Below are positions 46,536-54,907 of a stretch of 58,549 bases of DNA, piece after piece. Below the pieces are notes generated by a model that did not search any database, had not been told where the DNA came from, and saw only the letters and a list, made by a program, of their open reading frames with translations. Position numbers and translations under genes: made by a program. The DNA is taken from positions 1 through 58,549 of the forward strand of contig JAUSEE010000031.1 in NCBI GenBank assembly GCA_030650095.1, given 5' to 3'. Source of the DNA: Candidatus Buchananbacteria bacterium (GTDB taxonomy: Bacteria; Patescibacteriota; Patescibacteriia; 2-01-FULL-39-33). Numbering within the stretch: position 1 is the stretch's first letter; each line of letters begins with the position of its first letter.

Positions 46536-47087
46536 TTATTTTTTATCCTCTTGGATTATTTCTTCATCTTTAGGCTTGGCTGGAACATTCTCTGTTTTCA
46601 CTTTACGATTAACTTTTTTTAGAGAACTAAGGGCTTTAATGGTAGCGTCCACATTATTAACCTTGCTATTGGTGCCCATGATTTTAGAAACAACATTTTT
46701 AACACCGGCCAGTTCCAAAACTATTCGGACAGCGCCGCCGGAAATAATACCGGTACCTTCGGGAGCTGGTTTCAAGAACACTTTAGCAGCGCCAACTTTG
46801 ACATAAATCTCATGAGCGATAGTGCCGCTGGAAACATCCACTTTAATCAAGTTCTTTTCCGCTTTCGCCACTGCTTTGCTGACAGCCAAGGAAACATCTT
46901 TGCCTTTGGCCAAACCAACGCCAACCCGGCCCTTTTTATCGCCAATCACAACGCAGGCCCTAAAGCGCATTCTTTTTCCGCCGGCCATAACCCTGGTAAC
47001 ACGAGCCAAATCAACAATCTGCTGTTCGAATTCAGGCTGTTCTTTTTTGGGTCTCATTTTTCTCTTGTGGTTATCTTTTTCTGCCAT
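46536..47087 (-). CDS. rpsE: 30S ribosomal protein S5
   Basis: 183 residues. Double-stranded RNA-binding-like N-terminal domain with MRFRACVVIGDKKGRVGVGL and AKGKDVSLAVSKAV, and C-terminal S5 domain (about 95-165: APEGTGIISGGAVRIVLELA). A lysine- and acid-rich tail of about 20 residues extends the C-terminus. S5 supports the decoding site and translational accuracy. Lies between rplR and rplO. Confidence 0.97.
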   Translation of the reverse strand: MAEKDNHKRKMRPKKEQPEFEQQIVDLARVTRVMAGGKRMRFRACVVIGDKKGRVGVGLAKGKDVSLAVSKAVAKAEKNLIKVDVSSGTIAHEIYVKVGAAKVFLKPAPEGTGIISGGAVRIVLELAGVKNVVSKIMGTNSKVNNVDATIKALSSLKKVNRKVKTENVPAKPKDEEIIQEDKK

Positions 47088-47101
47088 ATTATCTTTAAAA
47101 A

Positions 47102-47458
47102 TTAAATTTTTAGTCCGGCTGCTCTAGCGCCTTCAGCTATAGCCTTAACTCGGCCATGATACTTAAACATGCCCCTGTCAAAAACTGCTTTTTCTATTTT
47201 TTTAGCCAAGGCTTTTTGGGCGATTAATTTGCCGACGACAGCCGCTTTTTCAGTTTTTGTTTTTCCTTCTTTAACATCTGCATCACTAGCGCTAACTAGG
47301 GTTTTACCGCTTTGATCATCAATAAGCTGGGCATAAATATGATTTAAGCTTCGATAAACCGAAAGCCTGGGACAATCAGGAGTTCCAAAAACTTTGGCTC
47401 TAACTCTTTTGTGCCTTCTGGCTCTAGCTTCATTTTTTATTTTCTGTGACTTTTTCAT
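47102..47458 (-). CDS. rplR: 50S ribosomal protein L18
   Basis: 118 residues from ATG 47458 ([20 protein letters not shown]). The ORF-track TTG at 47476 would add MKFKYN over an A/T-rich spacer and is less likely. L18 binds 5S rRNA; the signature [20 protein letters not shown] and the C-terminal [20 protein letters not shown] are present. It follows rplF with about 24 nt. Confidence 0.95.
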   Translation of the reverse strand: MKKSQKIKNEARARRHKRVRAKVFGTPDCPRLSVYRSLNHIYAQLIDDQSGKTLVSASDADVKEGKTKTEKAAVVGKLIAQKALAKKIEKAVFDRGMFKYHGRVKAIAEGARAAGLKI

Positions 47459-47481
47459 ATTATACTTAAACTTCAATTAAT

Positions 47482-48024
47482 TTATTCTTTACCCGCTGCC
47501 TTACCGGCCTTCTTTCTTACTTCTTCACCGGTATACCTGATGCCTTTGCCTTTATACGGCTCTGGTTTTTTTATTTTTCTGATTTGAGCAGCCACTTCTC
47601 CGACTAATTGCTTATCAATGCCGGAAACATTTATGGTGTTACCTTCGGTTTTGACTTCTATGCCGTCAGGGATATTATATTCCACCGGATGAGAAAATCC
47701 AACATTCAAAACTAATTTCTTACCCACAGCATTGGCTTTAAAGCCCACGCCATTGATTTCCATTTGCTTGGAAAAACCAACTGTAACGCCTAAAACCATG
47801 TTATCCAACAAACTGGCGAAAAGACCCCAAAGAGACCTTTGTTGCTTGTTATTTTCGTCTTGTACCTTAACGGTAAGAAAGCCACCTGCGATTTCAACTG
47901 AAACAACTGGATGAAGCTCTTGCTTTAAGAGCCCCTTTGGACCTTTGACACTAACAACTCGGCCGTCGATCTTAACTTCAACGCTGCTAGGAATTTTAAT
48001 TTGTTGTTTTCCGACTCTGCTCAT
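47482..48024 (-). CDS. rplF: 50S ribosomal protein L6
   Basis: 180 residues with the tandem L6 repeats (about 10-80 and 90-165). The C-terminal signature PEPYKGKGIRYTGEEVRKKAGKAAG is canonical. L6 stabilises the sarcin-ricin loop area where elongation factors bind. Follows rpsH by 5 nt. Confidence 0.97.
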   Translation of the reverse strand: MSRVGKQQIKIPSSVEVKIDGRVVSVKGPKGLLKQELHPVVSVEIAGGFLTVKVQDENNKQQRSLWGLFASLLDNMVLGVTVGFSKQMEINGVGFKANAVGKKLVLNVGFSHPVEYNIPDGIEVKTEGNTINVSGIDKQLVGEVAAQIRKIKKPEPYKGKGIRYTGEEVRKKAGKAAGKE

Positions 48025-48029
48025 ATTAT

Positions 48030-48431
48030 TTAGTAAATTTCACAAATAATTTCTCCGCCCAATCCTAGCTTCTTGGCTTTTTTATTGGTCATAATACCCT
48101 GGGAAGTAGATAAAATAGCAATGCCCAGATTGTTTAAAACTTTAGGCAAATTATCGCTCGTGGCATAAATCCTTCTGCCCGGCTTGGAAATCTTTTTAAT
48201 ACTAGTGATAGCCGAACTGCCGTCTTCATATCTCAAATCAACTTCAAGACCGCCAAACTTCTGATCATTTGATCCCGGCTTGATTTCATTGAAACTAGAA
48301 ATAAATCCTTCAGATTTTAAAATCTTAAGAATTTCCAATTTTATTTTGGAAAACGGAACATACACCTGCTTTTTCTTAACAGCAGAGGCATTTCTGATTC
48401 TAGTTAGCATGTCAGCAATTGGATCTGTCAT
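48030..48431 (-). CDS. rpsH: 30S ribosomal protein S8
   Basis: 133 residues. Starts MTDPIADMLTRIRNASAVKK, the conserved S8 beginning, and ends GIAILSTSQGIMTNKKAKKL-GLGGEIICEIY. S8 is a primary 16S rRNA-binding protein and, in other bacteria, a translational repressor of the spc operon. Typical length and place. Confidence 0.97.
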   Translation of the reverse strand: MTDPIADMLTRIRNASAVKKKQVYVPFSKIKLEILKILKSEGFISSFNEIKPGSNDQKFGGLEVDLRYEDGSSAITSIKKISKPGRRIYATSDNLPKVLNNLGIAILSTSQGIMTNKKAKKLGLGGEIICEIY

Positions 48432-48468
48432 ATTTCAATATTAAAAGTTATTTTAAATTTATAATTAA

Positions 48469-48654
48469 TTACCAAGACGATTTAGTGACTCCGGGAATCT
48501 GGCCATTGGTGGCTAATTCTCTAAAGCAGATACGGCATAAATTGAATTGCCTCATATAGCCATGCCTTCGTCCGCAACGCCAACAACGGTTAATCGTTCG
48601 TGTTGATTGACTTGGTGTTCTTTTTGATTTTGCGATTTGCGCTTTAGTTGCCAT
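48469..48654 (-). CDS. rpsN: 30S ribosomal protein S14, zinc-binding type
   Basis: 61 residues, short (type Z) form with the zinc site [20 protein letters not shown] intact. The N-terminus [20 protein letters not shown] is lysine-rich. S14 assembles late into the head of the 30S subunit. It lies between rplE and rpsH as expected. Confidence 0.96.
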   Translation of the reverse strand: MATKAQIAKSKRTPSQSTRTINRCWRCGRRHGYMRQFNLCRICFRELATNGQIPGVTKSSW

Positions 48655-48705
48655 ATCTTTATTAATCGGCGGGAAACAGCCCTAGAGAACCATTTCCGGC
48701 TTACT

Positions 48706-49260
48706 TTAATTATCTATATTTTTCTTAAATGGAAATCCTAATGTTTTAAACAGCTCCAAACCTTCTTCATAGGTTTTAGCGGAAGTGGTTATAGAAATTT
48801 CCAAACCATAAATCCTTTCGACTTCATCAGATTTTATTTCTGGAAAAACATTATGTTCTTTAAGACCCAGGGTTAAATTTCCCTGTTTATCAATATTTTT
48901 AGGATCCAAACCTCTAAAATCCCTAATTCTAGGAATAGCCACTAACACCAATTTATCTAGAAAATCATACATCCTCTGTCCGCGCATTGTAACCTTGGCG
49001 CCCACCACCATGCCTTCTCTTATTTTGAAAGCGGAAATCGCTTTTTTAGCTTTGGTTTTAATTGGTTTCTGGCCGGTGATTCTGGTTAGAATATTTTCAA
49101 TATTATCGGCGTAGTTGCTTTCAGAATTTCTGGCATTAATGCCAATATTAACACTTACCTTTTCCACCTTAGGCACAGCATTGCTATTCTTATAATCAAA
49201 CTTGGCCTTAAGCGCAGGAATGGAGTCAGTTTGATATTTTTGATATAATATTGATTTCAT
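48706..49260 (-). CDS. rplE: 50S ribosomal protein L5
   Basis: 184 residues. Signatures: NIGINARNSESNYADNIENI, TGQKPIKTKAKKAISAFKIREG and the C-terminal EIKSDEVERIYGLEISITTS-AKTYEEGLELFKTLGFPF. L5 binds 5S rRNA and contacts the P-site tRNA. Spaced 9 nt from rplX. Normal length. Confidence 0.97.
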   Translation of the reverse strand: MKSILYQKYQTDSIPALKAKFDYKNSNAVPKVEKVSVNIGINARNSESNYADNIENILTRITGQKPIKTKAKKAISAFKIREGMVVGAKVTMRGQRMYDFLDKLVLVAIPRIRDFRGLDPKNIDKQGNLTLGLKEHNVFPEIKSDEVERIYGLEISITTSAKTYEEGLELFKTLGFPFKKNIDN

Positions 49261-49269
49261 AAGTATTAT

Positions 49270-49593
49270 TTATATAACTTCTTTACATTTTTTACAAACC
49301 CTGTTGTTTGATGTTTTAGTTTTATCTTCTGAAACAGTCTTTTTTGATCCAACTCTGACAGCTTGACCGCATTTGGGACAAACAAGAGCAATATTGGAAA
49401 TATTAACCGGTGATGGAAATTGGATTCTTTGTCCTTTTTCACCTTGTTTTTTTGGACGTTGGTGCTTGATCATCAAATTAAGGCCTTCAACTACAATTCT
49501 TTTTTCTTTCACGAAAACTTGCAAAACCTTGCCGGTTTTACCCTTGTCTCTGCCTGACAGCATTTTTACTTTATCGCCTGTTTTTATTTTCAT
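49270..49593 (-). CDS. rplX: 50S ribosomal protein L24
   Basis: 107 residues. N-terminal KOW domain MKIKTGDKVKMLSGRDKGKT-GKVLQVF and a C-terminal zinc-ribbon-like part CPKCGQAVRVG ... NNRVCKKC. L24 is an assembly initiator for the large subunit. Four cysteines are typical of the metal-binding bacterial variants. Confidence 0.97.
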   Translation of the reverse strand: MKIKTGDKVKMLSGRDKGKTGKVLQVFVKEKRIVVEGLNLMIKHQRPKKQGEKGQRIQFPSPVNISNIALVCPKCGQAVRVGSKKTVSEDKTKTSNNRVCKKCKEVI

Positions 49594-49605
49594 AAATTTA
49601 TTCTT

Positions 49606-49977
49606 TTATAATACTTCTGGAGCTAAGCTAATAATTTTTTGATAACCTAAATTCCTTAATTCCCTGGCGACCGGACCAAAAACACGGGTTCCTTTCATAT
49701 CCTTATTTTTAGTGTCAATAATCACAGCGGCATTATCATCAAACCTGATATAAGAACCGTCTGATCTTCTGACTTCTTTTTTGGTGCGAACCAAAACAGC
49801 ATGAACCACATCACCCTTTTTAACCATGCTATGGGGAGTCGCTTCTTTAACAGTGACTGTGACAACATCGCCCAATCTGGCATATCTTTTCCTGTAACCG
49901 CCCAAAACCCTGATGACCTTTAATCTTTTGGCACCGGTGTTGTCAGCTGATTTTAATGTTGATTCTGCTTGAACCAT
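49606..49977 (-). CDS. rplN: 50S ribosomal protein L14
   Basis: 123 residues beginning [20 protein letters not shown], with the signature [40 protein letters not shown] and [14 protein letters not shown]-like end. L14 lies at the subunit interface and binds L19 and rRNA. A hairpin repeat (49991-50080) separates it from rpsQ. Confidence 0.97.
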   Translation of the reverse strand: MVQAESTLKSADNTGAKRLKVIRVLGGYRKRYARLGDVVTVTVKEATPHSMVKKGDVVHAVLVRTKKEVRRSDGSYIRFDDNAAVIIDTKNKDMKGTRVFGPVARELRNLGYQKIISLAPEVL

Positions 49978-49990
49978 ATGTTTTTGATTT

Positions 49991-50080
49991 AGCTATTTAG
50001 TAGATTAGCTTATTAGCTAATTAGGACTTATTTATAAGATATTTTTATAAACAACCCCTAACAAGCTAAAAAGCTACAAC
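49991..50080. repeat. Intergenic hairpin repeat, copy 1 (rplN-rpsQ spacer)
   Basis: Shared unit: TTAGCTTATTAGCTAATTAGG ... CCCTAACAAGCTAAAAAGCTACAA, whose ends are complementary, with an AT-rich middle (TTATAAGATATTTTTATAA). Copies 2 and 3 are at 50974-51060 and 51795-51877, about 90% alike at the ends. Confidence 0.85.
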
Positions 50081-50084
50081 TTGA

Positions 50085-50336
50085 TTATTTTTTATAAACT
50101 ACTTTCCATCTCTTATCCTTGCTAATAGGCTTGGATTCAACTATTTCTATGACATCGCCAATTTTATATTGATTCTTAGGATCATGAGCCTTGTATTTCT
50201 TGCTTACTCTGTATCTTTTTTGATAAGTCGGATGAAGCTTGAATTGATCAACTCTAATCACGACAGTCTTTTCCATTTTGTCGGAAACTACCTCGCCTTT
50301 GAGTTTTCTTTTGATTGTCTTATTTTCTTTATCCAT
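50085..50336 (-). CDS. rpsQ: 30S ribosomal protein S17
   Basis: 83 residues, OB-fold. The core LKGEVVSDKMEKTVVIRVDQ and YKAHDPKNQYKIGDVIEIVE, then SKPISKDKRWKVV, is canonical. S17 is a primary 16S rRNA-binding protein of the 30S body. It follows rpmC with 22 nt. Confidence 0.97.
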   Translation of the reverse strand: MDKENKTIKRKLKGEVVSDKMEKTVVIRVDQFKLHPTYQKRYRVSKKYKAHDPKNQYKIGDVIEIVESKPISKDKRWKVVYKK

Positions 50337-50358
50337 ATAAATCAGTTATTGTGATATA

Positions 50359-50553
50359 TTATTTTACTTTTTTATTTTCGCCTAAAGCGGTCATGACCTT
50401 GGCAATATCCTTTTTGATAACTCTGACTTCCCTGATATTCTTCAATTGATTCTGAAAAACTTTGAATTTCAAATCAGCCAACTTTTTCCTTAAATCATCA
50501 AGGAGTTGATTCAACTCAGCTACCGGCTTGTTTCTAATTTCTTTAATATCCAT
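50359..50553 (-). CDS. rpmC: 50S ribosomal protein L29
   Basis: 64 residues, two antiparallel helices: MDIKEIRNKPVAELNQLLDD and QLKNIREVRVIKKDIAKVMT. L29 surrounds the polypeptide exit tunnel and is near the binding site of trigger factor. It lies 4 nt after rplP, as in most bacteria. Confidence 0.95.
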   Translation of the reverse strand: MDIKEIRNKPVAELNQLLDDLRKKLADLKFKVFQNQLKNIREVRVIKKDIAKVMTALGENKKVK

Positions 50554-50557
50554 ATAA

Positions 50558-50968
50558 TTAATCCTTGACGATGAATTTAGTTTTAACTGGTAATTTATAG
50601 CCTGCCAATTTCATGGCTTCTTTAGCTTCCGCTTCGCTGATACCGTCCATTTCAAAAATAATGGTGCCTGGTTTCACTATAGCCACATAATATTCCGGAA
50701 CGCCCTTGCCTCCGCCCATGGTGGCCTGAGTGCCTTTTTGAGTTATCGGCCGATGAGGAAAAATCCTAATCCAGATTTTGCCGCCGCGCTTAAGGAACTT
50801 AGTAATCACCCTTCTGGCTGATTCTATTTGTGCAGCGCTCACCCAAGCACCGGTTGTCGCTTTAAGAGCAAAGGCGCCAAAAGCAATAGTGTTGTTTCTG
50901 GCAGCAACACCTTTAACATTGGGACGATGCGGTTTTCTCATTTTTAATTTCTTTGGTGCTAAAGACAT
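50558..50968 (-). CDS. rplP: 50S ribosomal protein L16
   Basis: 136 residues starting MSLAPKKLKMRKPHRPNVKG, with the signature KIWIRIFPHRPITQKGTQAT-MGGGKGVPEYYVA and a SEAEAKEAMKLAGYKLPVKT end. L16 helps position aminoacyl-tRNA at the A site. A hairpin repeat separates it from rpsC. Confidence 0.97.
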   Translation of the reverse strand: MSLAPKKLKMRKPHRPNVKGVAARNNTIAFGAFALKATTGAWVSAAQIESARRVITKFLKRGGKIWIRIFPHRPITQKGTQATMGGGKGVPEYYVAIVKPGTIIFEMDGISEAEAKEAMKLAGYKLPVKTKFIVKD

Positions 50969-50973
50969 ATTTT

Positions 50974-51060
50974 GTTAGCTAGTTAGCTTATTAGCTAATT
51001 AGGATTTATTTATAAGATATTTTTATAAACACGCCCTAACAAGCTAAAAAGCTACAATCT
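50974..51060. repeat. Intergenic hairpin repeat, copy 2 (rplP-rpsC spacer)
   Basis: Nearly identical to copy 1, including the AT-rich middle; the complementary ends make a long hairpin between rpsC and rplP on the minus-strand mRNA. Confidence 0.85.
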
Positions 51061-51070
51061 AAATTATTAA

Positions 51071-51781
51071 TTATTTCAATCTCTTAGCCAATTCCGGTTT
51101 TTGGGCAGGCTCTTGATTATTATCATAATTAAACACTTCACCGCGATAAATCCAAACCTTAACTCCGATTTTTCCGTATATGGTCATAGCGGCGTCTCGG
51201 CTGTAATCTATATCAGCGCGTAAAGTGTGTAGCGGAACCTTGCCGGTAGAAAAAGTTTCTCTGCGGGCAATTTCTGCTCCATTCAACCTGCCGGCAACAA
51301 TAACCTTGATGCCTTTGGCACCGGCTTTTTCCGATCGGCCCATGGCTTGCTTGACCGCCCGCCTGAAAGGAATTCTTTTTTCCAAATCGGCAATAACCTG
51401 TTGGACAATAACAGCCGAATCCAAACTGGGGTTTTCAACTTCAATGATATTAATATTAATATTCTTAATGCCCTTTTTGCGAGAAAAAGAATCTTTCATA
51501 AACTTGTTATGAATTTCTTTCTTCAGCTCTTCGGCGCCTTGGCCGCCTCGGCCAATAACAATGCCAGGCTTGGCGCAACGAACATTAATACTAATGCCAT
51601 TATTTGATCTCTCGATATCAACTCGAGAAACTCCAGCGGCTTTGAATTTCTTCAAAATAAATTTTCTTATTTTTATATCATGTTCCAAAAGCTGAGAAAA
51701 ATCACGATCAGAAAACCACTTGGAATCCCAAGTTTTGTTAATATTCAATCTAAAGGCTTTTGGATGAACTTTCTGTCCCAT
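51071..51781 (-). CDS. rpsC: 30S ribosomal protein S3
   Basis: 236 residues. KH domain with VRCAKPGIVIGRGGQGAEEL and the C-terminal S3 domain RRAVKQAMGRSEKAGAKGIK and GRLNGAEIARRETFSTGKVP-LHTLRADIDYS. S3 forms part of the mRNA entry channel. Spacer repeats on both sides. Confidence 0.97.
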   Translation of the reverse strand: MGQKVHPKAFRLNINKTWDSKWFSDRDFSQLLEHDIKIRKFILKKFKAAGVSRVDIERSNNGISINVRCAKPGIVIGRGGQGAEELKKEIHNKFMKDSFSRKKGIKNININIIEVENPSLDSAVIVQQVIADLEKRIPFRRAVKQAMGRSEKAGAKGIKVIVAGRLNGAEIARRETFSTGKVPLHTLRADIDYSRDAAMTIYGKIGVKVWIYRGEVFNYDNNQEPAQKPELAKRLK

Positions 51782-51794
51782 ATATATTAATTTT

Positions 51795-51877
51795 TAGCTG
51801 GTTAGCTTATTAGCTAATTAGGATTTATTTGTCTTCCTTTACAAACGATCCCTAACAAGCTAAAAAGCTACAACCTG
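51795..51877. repeat. Intergenic hairpin repeat, copy 3 (rpsC-rplV spacer)
   Basis: Third copy with the same complementary ends; its central part differs (GTCTTCCTTTACAAAC), showing that the ends are conserved while the loop varies. Confidence 0.8.
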
Positions 51878-51887
51878 TTATAATTAT

Positions 51888-52406
51888 TTAACTGCCAGTT
51901 CTTCTATTAAAAATTTTATTGCCTGTTTTCTTGCTGGTGCTGCCGCTTCTCTTACTGCCTGTGTCTGATTTTTTATCTTCTTTCTTGTCTTCGTGGCCCA
52001 GACTGCCTAAATCTTCTATTTTAATCAAATCATCTTTAGTATCTTCTTTCTTAACTTTCTTGGAAGTAGTCGGCACCCTTTCTCCTAAAACAACAGTAAT
52101 GTGAGAAGATCTTTTAATCAACGGGGTGGCTCGGCCCATGGCTCGAGGCATCCACCGCTTTAGGGTTGGGCCGCCATCAACTGTAATTTCCTTAACAAAC
52201 AAATTATTTCTTTTTAGATCTTCATTTTCTTCGGCGTTAGCCACGGCTGATTTCAATAATTTTCCCAGAGGTAATGTAGCCAGTTTTTTATTAAACTGAA
52301 GCTGAACCAAAGCGTCTTCCACGTTTAAACCACGGACTAAATTAGCTAGTAATCTAACCTTCTTGGGAGACATTCTTATAAATTTTGCTTTAGCTTTAAC
52401 TTCCAT
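51888..52406 (-). CDS. rplV: 50S ribosomal protein L22 with C-terminal extension
   Basis: 172 residues. Residues 1-112 are the normal L22 (FIRMSPKKVRLLANLVRGLN, ..., LKRWMPRAMGRATPLIKRSS-HITVVLGE), whose hairpin reaches the exit tunnel. The last 60 residues (KKEDTKDDLIKIEDLGSLGH, DKKEDKKSDTGSKRSGS and a basic end) are a charged low-complexity extension, probably at the ribosome surface. Confidence 0.95.
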   Translation of the reverse strand: MEVKAKAKFIRMSPKKVRLLANLVRGLNVEDALVQLQFNKKLATLPLGKLLKSAVANAEENEDLKRNNLFVKEITVDGGPTLKRWMPRAMGRATPLIKRSSHITVVLGERVPTTSKKVKKEDTKDDLIKIEDLGSLGHEDKKEDKKSDTGSKRSGSTSKKTGNKIFNRRTGS

Positions 52407-52417
52407 AATGTTTTATC

Positions 52418-52711
52418 TTATTTAGCTGGTTTGGCTGATTCGATTGATTTTTGAATCTTACCGCCATGTCTGACAAATTTTTTGGTAAGTGAAAATTCGC
52501 CCAACTTATGTCCAACCATGTTTTCAACTATCAATACCGGAATATGATCCTTGCCGTTATGAACGCCAAAAGTAAACCCGACCATTTCTGGGGTGATAGT
52601 GCTTTCCCTGGCCCAAGTTTTAATAATGACTTTTTCTCCTTTTTGGATTTTAGCCATTTTTTTCAATAATTTTTGGTCGACGTAAGGACTTTTTTTAGAA
52701 CTTCTGGACAT
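52418..52711 (-). CDS. rpsS: 30S ribosomal protein S19
   Basis: 97 residues, with the signature [41 protein letters not shown]19 is in the head of the 30S subunit and contacts S13 and the A site. It lies between rplB and rplV as usual; 12 nt to rplV. Confidence 0.97.
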   Translation of the reverse strand: MSRSSKKSPYVDQKLLKKMAKIQKGEKVIIKTWARESTITPEMVGFTFGVHNGKDHIPVLIVENMVGHKLGEFSLTKKFVRHGGKIQKSIESAKPAK

Positions 52712-52799
52712 ATTTTATTAAGAGTTATGACAGGCAGTGAACGGTCGGCGGAACTTTTTAATTTTCTACCTACTGTTCACTACCCGTTTAACTTATTTA
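52712..52799. repeat. Hairpin-forming spacer between rplB and rpsS
   Basis: 88 bp with imperfectly complementary ends (CAGTGAACGGT and ACTGTTCACTACCCG) around an A/T-rich centre. A different sequence from the other spacers, but the same size and fold type. Confidence 0.55.
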
Positions 52800-53648
52800 T
52801 TATTTATTTCTTTTTTTAGCGTTTCTTCTGGAAATGATCATAGCATCTGATTTCTTGCCGCGCTTTCTGGTCTTAACTCCCAGTGCCGGTTTGCCCCAGG
52901 GAGTTTTCGGATTCTTCAAACCGATAGGGTTGCTGCCTTCACCGCCGCCATGAGGATGATCTACTGGGTTCATGGCTTTGCCTCTGACTGTCGGCCTAAT
53001 GCCTCGGTGGCGCATACGGCCAGCTTTGCCCCAACGGATATTTTTGTAATCAGCATTGCTAACCGAGCCGATGGTTGCCAGGCATTTGTCGGAAACGAAT
53101 CTAACCTCGCCGGAAGGCAGCTTGAGCTGGGCGTTGCCGCCATCAATGCCCATTAAATAAATGGAATTACCGGCGCTTCTGGCCAACTGGCCGCCTTTGC
53201 CCGGAGTTATTTCCACATTATATACAAACATGCCGGCCGGAACAAACTCCAGAGGCATAGTATTGCCAACTTTCAGCTCAATCAATTTTTGAGAACTCAA
53301 CAGTTTTTCTCCAACTTTTAAATCAGCCGAAGCAATGATATATCTTTTTTCTCCATCGGCATAATTAAGCAAAGCAATGCGGCAATTCCTGTTTGGATCA
53401 TATTCAATGGTGGCCACTGTGGCCGGAATATCAAATTTATCCATTTTATAATCAATGATTCTGACTTTCTTTTTGTTGCCGCCGCCTTGATGTCGAACCG
53501 TGATTTTACCTTGGTTGTTACGACCAGCCATGTTTTTACCGGAAACAATCAGCTGTTTGTGAGGCTTGCTAGTGGTAATATCATAACTAGTCAGCACGGA
53601 AGTGTGACGCCTAGAGGGAGAAGTTGGTTTGTAGATTTTTACTGCCAT
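52800..53648 (-). CDS. rplB: 50S ribosomal protein L2
   Basis: 282 residues. Conserved His region [20 protein letters not shown] near the peptidyl-transferase centre is intact, as are [20 protein letters not shown] and [15 protein letters not shown]-type segments. L2 is needed for subunit joining and peptidyl transfer. Normal length. Confidence 0.97.
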   Translation of the reverse strand: MAVKIYKPTSPSRRHTSVLTSYDITTSKPHKQLIVSGKNMAGRNNQGKITVRHQGGGNKKKVRIIDYKMDKFDIPATVATIEYDPNRNCRIALLNYADGEKRYIIASADLKVGEKLLSSQKLIELKVGNTMPLEFVPAGMFVYNVEITPGKGGQLARSAGNSIYLMGIDGGNAQLKLPSGEVRFVSDKCLATIGSVSNADYKNIRWGKAGRMRHRGIRPTVRGKAMNPVDHPHGGGEGSNPIGLKNPKTPWGKPALGVKTRKRGKKSDAMIISRRNAKKRNK

Positions 53649-53657
53649 ATTTTTTAC

Positions 53658-54116
53658 TTATACGCCTTCATGAATCTTAATATTTTTTCCTTCAGGCAAG
53701 GTAACGATAGCTTTCTTCCAATCTTTGGTTTTACCGGTGTTTCGGCCATGCCTGACTATCTTGCCTAAATTATTCAACACATTAACCTTAACCGGCTTAA
53801 CGCCGTACTTGGCTTCAATGGCTTGAGCTACTTGAATCTTGTTAGCCTGATTTGATACTTCAAAAACATATTTATTGCTTTGTCCCAAGTTAGTCGCTTT
53901 TTCAGTGATAAGCGGTCTGATCAAAATGCCATGAAGCTTTGAAGCTCTTAGGGCAGTAATTGGGGTAGAAACAGATTTTTCTTTCTTTTCTTTTTTAATT
54001 ACAGCTTTAGCCTCCGAAGAATCAACTTCATTTTTAGCAACATCAACTCGAGCGGTTTCTTTTTCAGAAATTGCTTCATCTTCTTTTGATTTTTTAAACT
54101 TATCAAAAATGCTCAT
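53658..54116 (-). CDS. rplW: 50S ribosomal protein L23 with N-terminal extension
   Basis: 152 residues, while standard L23 is about 95. The L23 domain begins near residue 60 (LHGILIRPLITEKATNLGQS, NKYVFEVSNQANKIQVAQAI). The first 55 residues (MSIFDKFKKSKEDEAISEKE...) are a charged, low-complexity extension. L23 lies at the tunnel exit and docks trigger factor and SRP, so the extension could alter those contacts (inference). Confidence 0.95.
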   Translation of the reverse strand: MSIFDKFKKSKEDEAISEKETARVDVAKNEVDSSEAKAVIKKEKKEKSVSTPITALRASKLHGILIRPLITEKATNLGQSNKYVFEVSNQANKIQVAQAIEAKYGVKPVKVNVLNNLGKIVRHGRNTGKTKDWKKAIVTLPEGKNIKIHEGV

Positions 54117-54135
54117 AGCTTTCTATCTAAATATA

Positions 54136-54819
54136 TTATTTTTTATCTTTAATCTGGCTTCTTTTAACGCTCACCTGCTTGTAATGCTTATCAATCTTAT
54201 CAACGGCTTTCTCGGAAGCAAACATCGTATCGTGATTTAAGATATCAACGCAATTCAAACTGTCGGCTAAAATAACATCAACTTTATCTAAATTTTTTAC
54301 TGCTCTGATTAAGTTATCATCGTTCTTATCCAGTACCAATAAAAATTTCTTGCCGTTTTTAATATCAGTTATCTTTGATTTAAGGCTCTCAAGCCAATCC
54401 TTTAAATCTTTGGTCTTGCCACTGGCCAGTTCTATTTTTTCAAAGACTAAAAATGAACGGTCTATAACCTTATCAGACAAACACATGGCCATGGCCAATT
54501 GCTTTTGCTTTTTATTGATGCCTTTGGTGAAATTCCTGTCGCTGGTCGGGCCGAAAGTAACGCCACCGCCCACCCAAATAGGAGAACGGCTGGAACCATG
54601 CCTGGCTCGGCCGGTGCCTTTTTGCGCCCAAGGCTTTTTACCGCCGCCTCTGACTTCGCTTTTATCCTTGGTATCGGCTAAAACTCGTCTGGCATTGGCT
54701 TGTTGGGCTACCACCACTTGGTGGATAACTTCTGTTTTCGGCTTCACGCCAAAAAGACGCTGGCTGATTTCGATATCCTTGGTTTTATCACCATTTGAAT
54801 TGTAAACTGATATCTTCAT
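54136..54819 (-). CDS. rplD: 50S ribosomal protein L4
   Basis: 227 residues. The long loop signature GGGKKPWAQKGTGRARHGSS-RSPIWVGGGVTFGPTSDRNF reaches into the exit tunnel. In E. coli L4 also represses the S10 operon by attenuation; here a terminator-like hairpin lies upstream of rplC. Confidence 0.97.
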   Translation of the reverse strand: MKISVYNSNGDKTKDIEISQRLFGVKPKTEVIHQVVVAQQANARRVLADTKDKSEVRGGGKKPWAQKGTGRARHGSSRSPIWVGGGVTFGPTSDRNFTKGINKKQKQLAMAMCLSDKVIDRSFLVFEKIELASGKTKDLKDWLESLKSKITDIKNGKKFLLVLDKNDDNLIRAVKNLDKVDVILADSLNCVDILNHDTMFASEKAVDKIDKHYKQVSVKRSQIKDKK

Positions 54820-54821
54820 AT

Positions 54822-54899
54822 TATTAGTAATCAGTAAATCGTAATCCGTAATCCGTAATTTTCCATAAAATTACGAGTTACGAGTTACGAGTTACAAAT
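54822..54899. repeat. Hairpin of short tandem repeats between rplC and rplD
   Basis: (CGTAATC)n units on one side (TCGTAATCCGTAATCCGTAAT) and (GAGTTAC)n on the other (ACGAGTTACGAGTTACGAGT) are mutually complementary around TTTTCCATAAAA. A stem-loop built of three heptamers per arm. Confidence 0.8.
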
Positions 54900-54907
54900 T
54901 GTAAAGA

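Noticed and set aside
54350-54805. 151-aa plus ORF opposite rplD, and similar long antisense ORFs across the ribosomal cluster
   Set aside because: Antisense shadows of conserved ribosomal protein genes.
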